A program made the translations under genes and the position numbers. Below the pieces are notes generated by a model. The model was given only the letters and a program-made list of their open reading frames with translations. It was not told the DNA's origin and searched no databases. Of a stretch of 19,090 nt of DNA, positions 1 through 5,748 are shown one piece after another (position 1 is the first letter of the stretch; every line of letters begins with the position of its first letter). The DNA is from Candidatus Daviesbacteria bacterium RIFCSPLOWO2_02_FULL_41_8 (GTDB taxonomy: Bacteria > Patescibacteriota > Microgenomatia > Daviesbacterales > UBA10151): positions 2,198-21,287 of the forward strand of contig MFDZ01000050.1 in the NCBI GenBank assembly GCA_001777455.1. Reading direction: 5' to 3'.

Positions 1-589
1 GCATGCTCTCCGGACCCTGATTGCCGCGCCGTTTTATCAGTTGGTTTGCGCCTTGGGTTTTATGTTTAGTTTAAGTTGGTTTAAAAAACGGAGAAAGTCT
101 TTACAGATATTATCAACGGCAATTTTAATACTTTCAATACTGGTAAGCTTGGCCTGGTATTTTTACAACTATTACATAATTTATCCTAAAACATATTCCA
201 AGGACTGGCAATACGGTTACAAAAAAGTAGTAGATTATATTGGTAACCACAAGAGCGAATATGACGAGATTGTTTTTAGCAGAACTTATGGAGAGCCGCA
301 TATGTTTACTCTTTTCTATCTTAACTTTGATCCGGCTAAGTATCAAATTGATCCGAATTTAGTGAGAATTGAAACGAATAATTGGGTTTGGGTTCTGAGG
401 TTTGATAAATATTATTTTCCTGACTTAGGTGATCAAGGCACGAAATATGAAGATATCATAACTCAAAACAAAGGTAAAAGATTACTTTTTGTGGGTAAAC
501 CGGGAGATTTTCCGGAAAATATTAACCGTTTGAAGATAGTAAATTTTCTGGATGGTACGAAAGTTTTTGAAATAATAGAAAAAAGATGA
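1..589 (+). CDS. GT39-type membrane glycosyltransferase, C-terminal part only (5' end outside window)
   Basis: The reading frame is open from position 2 to the TGA at 587-589, about 195 codons. It begins inside a HALRT motif that matches PHALRS and PHASRA in the complete paralogues downstream, so this is the C-terminal third of a GT39-like (PMT/ArnT-type) glycosyltransferase. A TTG at position 41 could be mistaken for a start but lies inside the conserved region. What remains is one or two membrane helices followed by a soluble tail of about 140 residues with KDWQYGYK, RTYGEP, TLFYLNFDP and GKPGDFP. That tail is very close to the tail of the next gene, so the two are tandem duplicates. The stop overlaps the next start as ATGA. 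The sugar and acceptor are unknown; the catalytic N-terminus is not visible here. Confidence 0.85.
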   Translation, partial: HALRTLIAAPFYQLVCALGFMFSLSWFKKRRKSLQILSTAILILSILVSLAWYFYNYYIIYPKTYSKDWQYGYKKVVDYIGNHKSEYDEIVFSRTYGEPHMFTLFYLNFDPAKYQIDPNLVRIETNNWVWVLRFDKYYFPDLGDQGTKYEDIITQNKGKRLLFVGKPGDFPENINRLKIVNFLDGTKVFEIIEKR

Positions 590-2181
590 AAACTAAGCTG
601 GTTTTGATTCTGATTTTGCTCCTGGCATCTTTCCTGAGACTTTATCAAATTGATCAAATTCCTCCGGCCTTGAGTTGGGATGAGGCTTCCATCGGTTATG
701 ATGCCTACAGTATCTTAAAAACAGGCAAAGATCAGTGGGGTGAGGTTTTCCCGCTGGCGTTTAAATCCTTTGGCGAATATAAGTATCCTTTACACATATA
801 TGCCGCCGCCGTATCAGTATATTTTTTTGGCTTGAATGAATTTGCGGTAAGATTTCCTTCCGCATTGCTGGGGATTATTAATATTTTTGTGTTTTTCCTT
901 GTGGTATGGAAACTATTTAAGAATAAATTTATTGCTTTAACTTCCGCATTTCTATTAACTATTTCTCCCTGGCATATTCAATTTTCCAGAGTGATTTGGG
1001 AAACCAATTTTGCCTTATTTTTTTTCCTGTTGGGATTATATGCTTTCTTAGAAAGTAGATATGGTCACAGAAAGTATTTTCTGATCATCTCTTTTATTTT
1101 GTTTGGCATAGCTACATTTACTTATAACGGCGCAAAAGTTTTCATAGTGCTTTTTGCCCCCTTACTTTTATTTAGTCAAAAAGATTATTTGCTTAAACAG
1201 AAAAAGCATCTATTTATATCACTGATAATTTTTATTTTATTTATAATCGTAAATTTGCTCGATCCACGCTTGTCTGGAATAAATAGGTTTAAGCAGTTAG
1301 AGTTCGAACAGGCAGAGGTAGTGAAAACCATTAGTTACAAAACTAGTAAGGTATATTCTTTGGGAAAAGTTGAGCTAATTGCAAGACAATATTTGCTGTA
1401 TTTTTCTCCTAAATTTCTTTTTATATCCGGAGATGCCAACTTGCGGCACTCGACACAGGCAGTTGGTGAAGTCTATTGGGTAGAATTACTACTAGTTCCC
1501 CTAGGAGTATTATTTTTGATCAAGAAGGAATCAAGATCAGTGATCCTGGTATTAGGGTGGCTGCTAGTTGCTCCTATTCCCGGATCATTTACCAGAGAGG
1601 CGCCACACGCATCTCGTGCAATGTTTTTCTTGGGAGTTTGGCAGATTTTGGCTGCTGCGGGAATGTATTATTTATATGCGGCCTTTAAAGACAAAAAAAG
1701 ATATTTTGTTGTTTTTCCGTTTATCCTTATTTTTACTTTTTTCATAAAATATTTTATGTATTATCTAGATGAATATCCCAAAACATCTTCTAAGGATTGG
1801 AAATATGGTTACAAACAAGCTGTTGAATATCTGAAAAAAAACTACAACTATTACGATCTAATTGTTTTAACACGCACTTATGGGGAACCGCAGATTTTTA
1901 CGTTGTTTTATTTAAAATTTGATCCGCGGAAATATCAGAATGACCCCTCTATAATCCGAGAGAAGAAAGGTGATTGGGTACAAGTATCGAAATTTGATAA
2001 ATTCTATTTTCCCGATTTAGGAGAGACTGAAACACAATATGAGGATATAGTAAAACAAAATCCGGGTAAAAGAATATTATTCATTGGAAAACCAGGTGAT
2101 TTTCCGGTTGATCGGCCCAAATTAGGCACGATCTATTTTTTAAATGGTGAAACCGCATTTAAAGTGGTAGACAATAAGTAA
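586..2181 (+). CDS. GT39-type (PMT/ArnT-like) polyprenyl-phosphate-sugar glycosyltransferase
   Basis: This 531-residue polytopic protein is expected to move a sugar from a polyprenyl-phosphate donor to an acceptor on the outer face of the membrane. Evidence: helix 1 is at about residues 4-20. The acidic pair of the first outer loop is D32-E33 in WDEA, the usual catalytic acid position in GT39 proteins. SPWHIQFSR lies near residues 125-135, and many further hydrophobic segments follow to about residue 390. A soluble C-terminal module of about 140 residues has KDWKYGYK, RTYGEP, TLFYLKFDP and GKPGDFP. The ATG overlaps the previous stop (ATGA); no strong Shine-Dalgarno is seen, so translational coupling is likely. 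The next gene starts 4 nt after the stop. Family assignment is firm; substrate is not inferable. Confidence 0.9.
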   Translation: MKTKLVLILILLLASFLRLYQIDQIPPALSWDEASIGYDAYSILKTGKDQWGEVFPLAFKSFGEYKYPLHIYAAAVSVYFFGLNEFAVRFPSALLGIINIFVFFLVVWKLFKNKFIALTSAFLLTISPWHIQFSRVIWETNFALFFFLLGLYAFLESRYGHRKYFLIISFILFGIATFTYNGAKVFIVLFAPLLLFSQKDYLLKQKKHLFISLIIFILFIIVNLLDPRLSGINRFKQLEFEQAEVVKTISYKTSKVYSLGKVELIARQYLLYFSPKFLFISGDANLRHSTQAVGEVYWVELLLVPLGVLFLIKKESRSVILVLGWLLVAPIPGSFTREAPHASRAMFFLGVWQILAAAGMYYLYAAFKDKKRYFVVFPFILIFTFFIKYFMYYLDEYPKTSSKDWKYGYKQAVEYLKKNYNYYDLIVLTRTYGEPQIFTLFYLKFDPRKYQNDPSIIREKKGDWVQVSKFDKFYFPDLGETETQYEDIVKQNPGKRILFIGKPGDFPVDRPKLGTIYFLNGETAFKVVDNK

Positions 2182-2185
2182 AGAA

Positions 2186-3874
2186 ATGACATTTATCTTA
2201 CGTTACAAAATTCCGATACTGTTGCTTTTGCTAAGCGGCTTCATTGTCTGGCCTTTGTTGGTACCAGGTTTTTTTAGGGTACAAGATTATCTGCAGGTAA
2301 TGCGTATTTATGAGATGAGGCGCTGTATTGAAGACTTACAGATTCCCTGCCGTTGGGTGGCGGATATGGGATCCGGTTACGGCTTCCCTCTATTTAACTA
2401 CTACGGCGTATTTCCTTATTATATTGCGGCTATTTCCAGTTATTTTCTTGGATTTATTGGCGCCGCTAAATTAATATTTTTTTTGCCGTTGGTTTTAGGA
2501 GGAGTATTTATGTATTTTCTAGCCAAAGAAGTATTCGGCAAAGAGGCGGCATTTGTTTCTGCAGTTTTATATGCATTTGCCCCGTACAGAGCCTTGGATA
2601 TCTACGTTAGAGGTTCAATTACAGAAGTTTTTGCTATGGCCTTAATGCCCTTGGTTTTCTACTTCTTCCTAATACTGATTAAGTCTGCCAGTTTAGTTAA
2701 TTTCTTGGCTGCAACTTTTACTTTGGCTATTTTCTTACTGAACCATAATTTAATGACCATGTTATTTTTACCTTTGTTGATTGTTTGGGTGATTTATTGG
2801 CTATTCATTCAGAGAAAAACCAGCAGGTTTGGAAAGAATTTAGCAGTTGTTTTTTTAAGTCTTGTTTTAGGATTTCTCCTTGCATCATTTTTTATCCTAC
2901 CTGCATATTTTGAACAGAATCTGATACAGGCAGAAAATTTGAAAGAAAGTGAATTTATTCCTAATTTCCGCGCTCATTTTGTGACCGTAAATCAGCTTTT
3001 TTTCAGCCGTTTTTGGGGATATGGAGCTTCTATCTGGGGAGATCAAGACGGGTTATCATTTCAGGTTGGATGGCCGCACTGGCAGTTGGCACTTATAGCT
3101 GGCTGTTTATTGCTAATTCAGGGGTTTAAAGACAGATTTTCACTAAGAGAAAAAAACTACTTACTTTATTTTATATTCTTTGCCGTTTCCGTAGCTTCTT
3201 TACTTATGACTCATAATAAAACAGCTTTTGTGTGGGAATTAATTGGTAAGTTGCAATTTGTTCAGTTTCCGTGGCGATTTTTATCTGTAGCGATATTTTT
3301 CGTCAGTTTCCTGGGAGGAGTAATCGTTTTGTTTATTAAGAGCCGGTACAGGGTATATTTTATTGTAATTATTACGTTTTTAACAGTTTTTTTAAATTTT
3401 AGATATTTTCAACCGGAGTATTATAAAAACAATCAGTCAGATAAAGATTTATTAACAGGTTCGGAATGGGAATTTTATCAACAGGGGTCCCTGACAGATT
3501 ATTTACCTAAAGCTGCTCGGAAACCTACTAAGATTGCGCCTGGTATGCCAATTGTAAAGGGAGATGCCAAAGTGGAAAATTTTACGAAATCATCAAATAA
3601 ATTTAAATTTAGGGTTGAAGTCAAAAACCGGGCAATTATAGACATACCTGTTTTCGATTTTCCTATTTGGAAAATTTTAGCCAATGGAAAAGCTATTGAA
3701 CATTCCGACAAAGGGGAATTCGGTTCAATCCGGATTGAACTAAGTCCGGGCTCATACATTGTAAATGGGTATTTTGAAAATACATGGCTAAGGACAGCAG
3801 CCAATTCACTATCTTTGATTGCGGCAGGTGTTATCCTATTAATTATCCTGAGAAGAAAGCATAATTTCGTTTGA
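2186..3874 (+). CDS. PTPS-related / YfhO-like polytopic membrane protein, putative GT-C glycosyltransferase
   Basis: This 562-residue protein has about a dozen hydrophobic segments. The first outer loop carries D34 (RVQD), and a conserved stretch at residues 64-80 contains GYGFPLFNYYG and PYYIAA. These are hallmarks of the membrane family labelled 6-pyruvoyl-tetrahydropterin synthase-related (a misleading name) and of YfhO-like proteins, which are thought to be GT-C-fold glycosyltransferases. Near the C-terminus, residues about 465-540 form a beta-rich domain (FPIWKILANGK, IELSPGSYIVNGYF) like the beta-sandwich of YfhO proteins, followed by a final helix and a basic tail. It follows the GT39 gene by 4 nt and is probably co-transcribed. 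It ends 1 nt from the end of the convergent minus-strand gene. Enzyme activity is inferred from family only. Confidence 0.8.
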   Translation: MTFILRYKIPILLLLLSGFIVWPLLVPGFFRVQDYLQVMRIYEMRRCIEDLQIPCRWVADMGSGYGFPLFNYYGVFPYYIAAISSYFLGFIGAAKLIFFLPLVLGGVFMYFLAKEVFGKEAAFVSAVLYAFAPYRALDIYVRGSITEVFAMALMPLVFYFFLILIKSASLVNFLAATFTLAIFLLNHNLMTMLFLPLLIVWVIYWLFIQRKTSRFGKNLAVVFLSLVLGFLLASFFILPAYFEQNLIQAENLKESEFIPNFRAHFVTVNQLFFSRFWGYGASIWGDQDGLSFQVGWPHWQLALIAGCLLLIQGFKDRFSLREKNYLLYFIFFAVSVASLLMTHNKTAFVWELIGKLQFVQFPWRFLSVAIFFVSFLGGVIVLFIKSRYRVYFIVIITFLTVFLNFRYFQPEYYKNNQSDKDLLTGSEWEFYQQGSLTDYLPKAARKPTKIAPGMPIVKGDAKVENFTKSSNKFKFRVEVKNRAIIDIPVFDFPIWKILANGKAIEHSDKGEFGSIRIELSPGSYIVNGYFENTWLRTAANSLSLIAAGVILLIILRRKHNFV

Positions 3875-3875
3875 T

Positions 3876-4508
3876 TTAAGGAGTTTCTGCAGGAAATGTA
3901 GGTGTTGGGGAGGGACTTGTGACCGGCTCAGCGGTGGGACTGGGGCTGGGAATTGCAGTCGGGGTTACTGTAGAGGTAGGGACGGGAATTGTTTTGGTTG
4001 GTAAAACTTCCATGTCTTCCGTATTCATGACTTTTAGGCTTTTGGTGAGTTGATTATAGTTGCCGGAGGCTAGAATTCTTTTGCCCACCAGTGTTGCCAA
4101 ATTTGTATTTGCGGGAATTTCCAAAGCAATTGCTTCCCCTGATGAAATCACCAGATAGAATTTATTTTCCGATTTATGCAAAGAGCCGGCAAAAGCTGTT
4201 TCTATCCAGGGGTTGGGAGTGGGAGAAGGTGCCGGAATCGGGGTTTTCGTGGGAAAAACATCAAAAGGCAAGAATATTGCCAGGTATTTGCTGACCCCGA
4301 AACTTGTGCCAGCCAGCAGCAGGGCCACAATTATAATGGTTAAAGGCTTAATTCTAAGATGCAGAATAATTCCTTCATTAGCCCAGACTTTTTTAAACCA
4401 GAGCTTAAAATAAGTGACCGGGTTGGTGATTTGAAAAAAAAATAGGGGAGGATCATTGGGTTTGTATAAATTCGGCCGTTTCGGGGTGGTTTTTTCAGTT
4501 TCGGGCAT
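3876..4508 (-). CDS. Single-pass membrane protein with proline-rich linkers and a small OB-like outer domain, function unknown
   Basis: I do not recognise a named family. The 210-residue protein has a cytoplasmic N-terminus with NPVTYFKLWFKKVWANEG before one membrane helix at about residues 56-80. A Pro/Ser/Thr linker (TKTPIPAPSPTPNP) follows. A compact beta-rich segment spans about residues 99-168 (YLVISSGEAIALEI, LVGKRILASGNY, LKVMNTEDMEVL), and a long low-complexity tail has SPSPT repeats. The segment around VGKRILASG resembles small OB-type domains; that is inference. The linkers suggest an outward-facing domain spaced off the membrane. It starts from a candidate promoter back to back with that of the FKBP gene and converges on the upstream operon with a 1-nt gap. 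Its GC content looks higher than that of the glycosyltransferase genes, partly because of proline codons. Confidence 0.75.
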   Translation of the reverse strand: MPETEKTTPKRPNLYKPNDPPLFFFQITNPVTYFKLWFKKVWANEGIILHLRIKPLTIIIVALLLAGTSFGVSKYLAIFLPFDVFPTKTPIPAPSPTPNPWIETAFAGSLHKSENKFYLVISSGEAIALEIPANTNLATLVGKRILASGNYNQLTKSLKVMNTEDMEVLPTKTIPVPTSTVTPTAIPSPSPTAEPVTSPSPTPTFPAETP

Positions 4509-4514
4509 AACAAT

Positions 4515-4542
4515 ATCATATCAGCTGTCAATTGATAGTCAA
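4515..4542 (-). promoter_or_regulatory. Candidate promoter of the minus-strand membrane protein, overlapping the divergent promoter
   Basis: Read on the minus strand, TTGACT (4537-4542) and TATGAT (4515-4520) are separated by 16 nt. The -10 ends 6 nt before the ATG at 4508, so the start of transcription would fall at or next to the start codon. This predicts a leaderless mRNA. The footprint shares 4525-4542 with the opposite promoter, so RNA polymerase could probably occupy only one at a time. A TCAATTGA palindrome (4528-4535) lies in the shared part. Assigned by consensus match only. Confidence 0.5.
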
Positions 4543-4553
4543 GGTGATATAAT
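4525..4553 (+). promoter_or_regulatory. Candidate promoter of the FKBP gene
   Basis: CTGTCA (4525-4530, 4 of 6 to the -35 consensus), a 17-nt spacer, and a perfect TATAAT (4548-4553). Only 6 nt separate the -10 from the ATG at 4560, and no Shine-Dalgarno precedes the start, which again suggests a leaderless message. Confidence 0.6.
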
Positions 4554-4559
4554 CTAACA

Positions 4560-5030
4560 ATGAAGAAGATCGTTTATATAGGGATTGTTGTTTTACTGGT
4601 TGCAGGTATAATATATACACTGACCAAAGGTAAAAAAGAAGAAAACGTGAGCACCCAGGATTCCAATATTCCAATTACACAAGCAAGTCCCTCCGCCACT
4701 TCGTCCGCAGAGCTTAAAATTGAAGATATCAAAGAAGGTACAGGCTCTGCTGTTAAATCCGGGGATATTATTACAATCCACTACAGCGGGACACTACTTA
4801 ATGGCACTAAGTTTGATTCCTCATATGACAGAGGCCAGCCGTTTCAGACACAAATCGGAGTTGGTCAGGTGATCAAAGGCTGGGACCAGGGACTTATCGG
4901 CATGAAAGTGGGAGGAAAAAGGAAATTGACTATACCCCCGGATCTGGCTTACGGTGAAAGGGGAGCAGGAGCGGTGATTCCGCCTAACGCCACCCTCATT
5001 TTTGACCTGGAACTTCTCGATATCAAGTAA
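4560..5030 (+). CDS. Membrane-anchored FKBP-type peptidyl-prolyl cis-trans isomerase
   Basis: The 156-residue protein has an N-terminal helix (residues about 4-20) that should anchor it to the membrane. A Ser/Thr/Pro-rich linker to about residue 50 follows, then one complete FKBP12-like domain (51-156). The FKBP12 pocket is intact: Y75, F85, D86, F95, V104, I105, W108, Y131 and F148 each sit exactly 49 positions after human FKBP12 Y26, F36, D37, F46, V55, I56, W59, Y82 and F99. There is no lipobox cysteine, so it is a membrane anchor rather than a lipoprotein. Its likely role is folding of secreted or surface proteins on the outer side. It stands alone behind its own promoter; the gene after it also has its own candidate promoter. 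Confidence 0.93.
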   Translation: MKKIVYIGIVVLLVAGIIYTLTKGKKEENVSTQDSNIPITQASPSATSSAELKIEDIKEGTGSAVKSGDIITIHYSGTLLNGTKFDSSYDRGQPFQTQIGVGQVIKGWDQGLIGMKVGGKRKLTIPPDLAYGERGAGAVIPPNATLIFDLELLDIK

Positions 5031-5045
5031 CCTTGGATCTTTTTG
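5019..5045 (+). terminator. Possible weak intrinsic terminator after the FKBP gene
   Basis: CAAG (5024-5027) and CTTG (5032-5035) pair across a TAAC loop, with GAT/ATC extending the stem beyond a bulged G. The run TCTTTTT follows directly. The stem is short and overlaps the stop codon, so efficiency would be low. Confidence 0.25.
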
Positions 5046-5085
5046 ACAAAAAACTAACGAACGTCAGATATTTGTCAAATAAATT
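5043..5085. repeat. Copy 1 of a 43-bp intergenic repeat with 8-bp inverted arms
   Basis: Arms TTGACAAA (5043-5050) and TTTGTCAA (5071-5078) enclose a 20-nt centre containing CGAACGTCAGAT, followed by ATAAATT. A second copy at 5660-5702 has the same arms, the same 20-nt centre length and 36 of 43 identical positions by direct alignment. This copy ends 3 nt before the candidate -35 of the CheD-like gene, a position suited to a regulator or activator site. Confidence 0.75.
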
Positions 5086-5088
5086 ACA

Positions 5089-5117
5089 TTGTACCTGCTA
5101 TAGGATTAGAGTATAAT
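5089..5117 (+). promoter_or_regulatory. Candidate promoter of the CheD-like gene
   Basis: TTGTAC (5089-5094), a 17-nt spacer and a perfect TATAAT (5112-5117). The GTG start at 5125 lies 7 nt after the -10, so the transcript would be leaderless or nearly so. The -35 is a weak match, which fits a promoter needing help from the repeat just upstream. Confidence 0.5.
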
Positions 5118-5124
5118 CCGCTTT

Positions 5125-5622
5125 GTGGAATTAAGAAATGATTTGTCTCCCGGTGAGGTTTGGAATTATATCAGAGGGCATAGCGATAGTCAGCAGGTGG
5201 ATATTAACCGGCATCACTGGGGTAGTGCATTATTCACAGCAGGCGCATCATCATGTTTTGTTCCGGTAGTGTTTGACGGAGCAGGTTTATTGGGACTGGG
5301 TCATTATTATTCATCATTAGCAATTCCGGGAGTACAAATAATGAATTATCAGATGGAGCCTTTGCAAGATTACTCATCATTCGTTTGTGAGACGGGCGAG
5401 GCGGCAAAACAGGGTAGAAAGTTAGAAATGTATTTGTTCGGCGGCACGGTTGGTCATAAAGATTATTTGGAAGAAGTTAGGGAGGCGATTTTAAGCAAGT
5501 TTACAGATTTAGGAGTACAATGCCGGAGTGTCTTGCCGCCTGAACTGCAAACCATCCTGGAGCTGATAGTTGCCGACGTTCGGAACAGAACAATCAGTTA
5601 TAGTTATAAACTATACAAATAA
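5125..5622 (+). CDS. Stand-alone CheD-like protein, putative glutamine deamidase/amidase-fold enzyme
   Basis: The 165-residue soluble protein has no signal peptide or membrane segment. It aligns by eye with CheD, the chemoreceptor glutamine deamidase. T38, C44 (GASSC) and H60 (LGLGHYY) take the places of T. maritima CheD T21, C27 and H44: the Thr-Cys spacing is identical (6) and the Cys-His spacing is 16 against 17. LFGGT (104-108) matches the FGGA motif, followed by a helix (DYLEEVREAIL) and a final strand segment near 147-160 (LIVADVRNRTISY) like CheD's D.GG..R.v.y. No chemotaxis gene is present nearby and the surrounding genes concern the cell envelope. The Gln target, if any, is unknown. 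The start is GTG at 5125, just after a TATAAT. A distant Cys-amidase of the same fold is the main alternative. Confidence 0.6.
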   Translation: MELRNDLSPGEVWNYIRGHSDSQQVDINRHHWGSALFTAGASSCFVPVVFDGAGLLGLGHYYSSLAIPGVQIMNYQMEPLQDYSSFVCETGEAAKQGRKLEMYLFGGTVGHKDYLEEVREAILSKFTDLGVQCRSVLPPELQTILELIVADVRNRTISYSYKLYK

Positions 5623-5659
5623 AATAAATCTCTAAAGTTAGCAAGATTTTAAAGCTCTG

Positions 5660-5702
5660 TTGACAAAGAATTGCCGAATGTCAGATTTTTGTCAAATGAA
5701 TT
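5660..5702. repeat. Copy 2 of the 43-bp intergenic repeat with 8-bp inverted arms
   Basis: Arms TTGACAAA (5660-5667) and TTTGTCAA (5688-5695) enclose a 20-nt centre with CGAATGTCAGAT, followed by ATGAATT. It is in the same orientation as copy 1, so the two are direct repeats about 617 bp apart with the CheD-like gene between them. It abuts the candidate -35 of the long operon. Confidence 0.75.
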
Positions 5703-5738
5703 GCTAGTGAAAATAATCGTGCTATGACATGCTATGAT
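5701..5738 (+). promoter_or_regulatory. Candidate promoter region of the long glycan operon
   Basis: TTGCTA (5701-5706) is 16 nt from TATGAC (5723-5728). A second -10-like TATGAT lies at 5733-5738, within a short repeat of GCTATGA. TATGAT ends 10 nt before the ATG at 5749. With no Shine-Dalgarno visible, a very short leader or none is likely. This is the only obvious promoter before a ten-gene chain of overlapping genes. Confidence 0.4.
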
Positions 5739-5748
5739 TAAATAAAGT

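Noticed and set aside
41..589. A complete 182-residue gene starting at TTG 41
   Set aside because: The frame is open to the left edge and its first residues match an internal conserved loop of GT39 proteins, so it is the end of a larger gene.
3499..3804. 101-codon minus-strand frame inside the PTPS-related gene
   Set aside because: It lies wholly inside a well-supported gene and its translation has no family features.
3870..3895. Bidirectional terminator between the convergent genes
   Set aside because: Only a 4-bp stem (TTTC/GAAA) is present and there is no T-run on either side.
4091..4413. Plus-strand frames opposite the proline-rich membrane protein
   Set aside because: They are mirror frames created by Pro/Ser/Thr codons and have no recognisable domain or start signal.
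5623..5748. tRNA or small structured RNA in the spacer before the long operon
   Set aside because: No cloverleaf, CCA end or GC-rich stem; the spacer is explained by the repeat and promoter.
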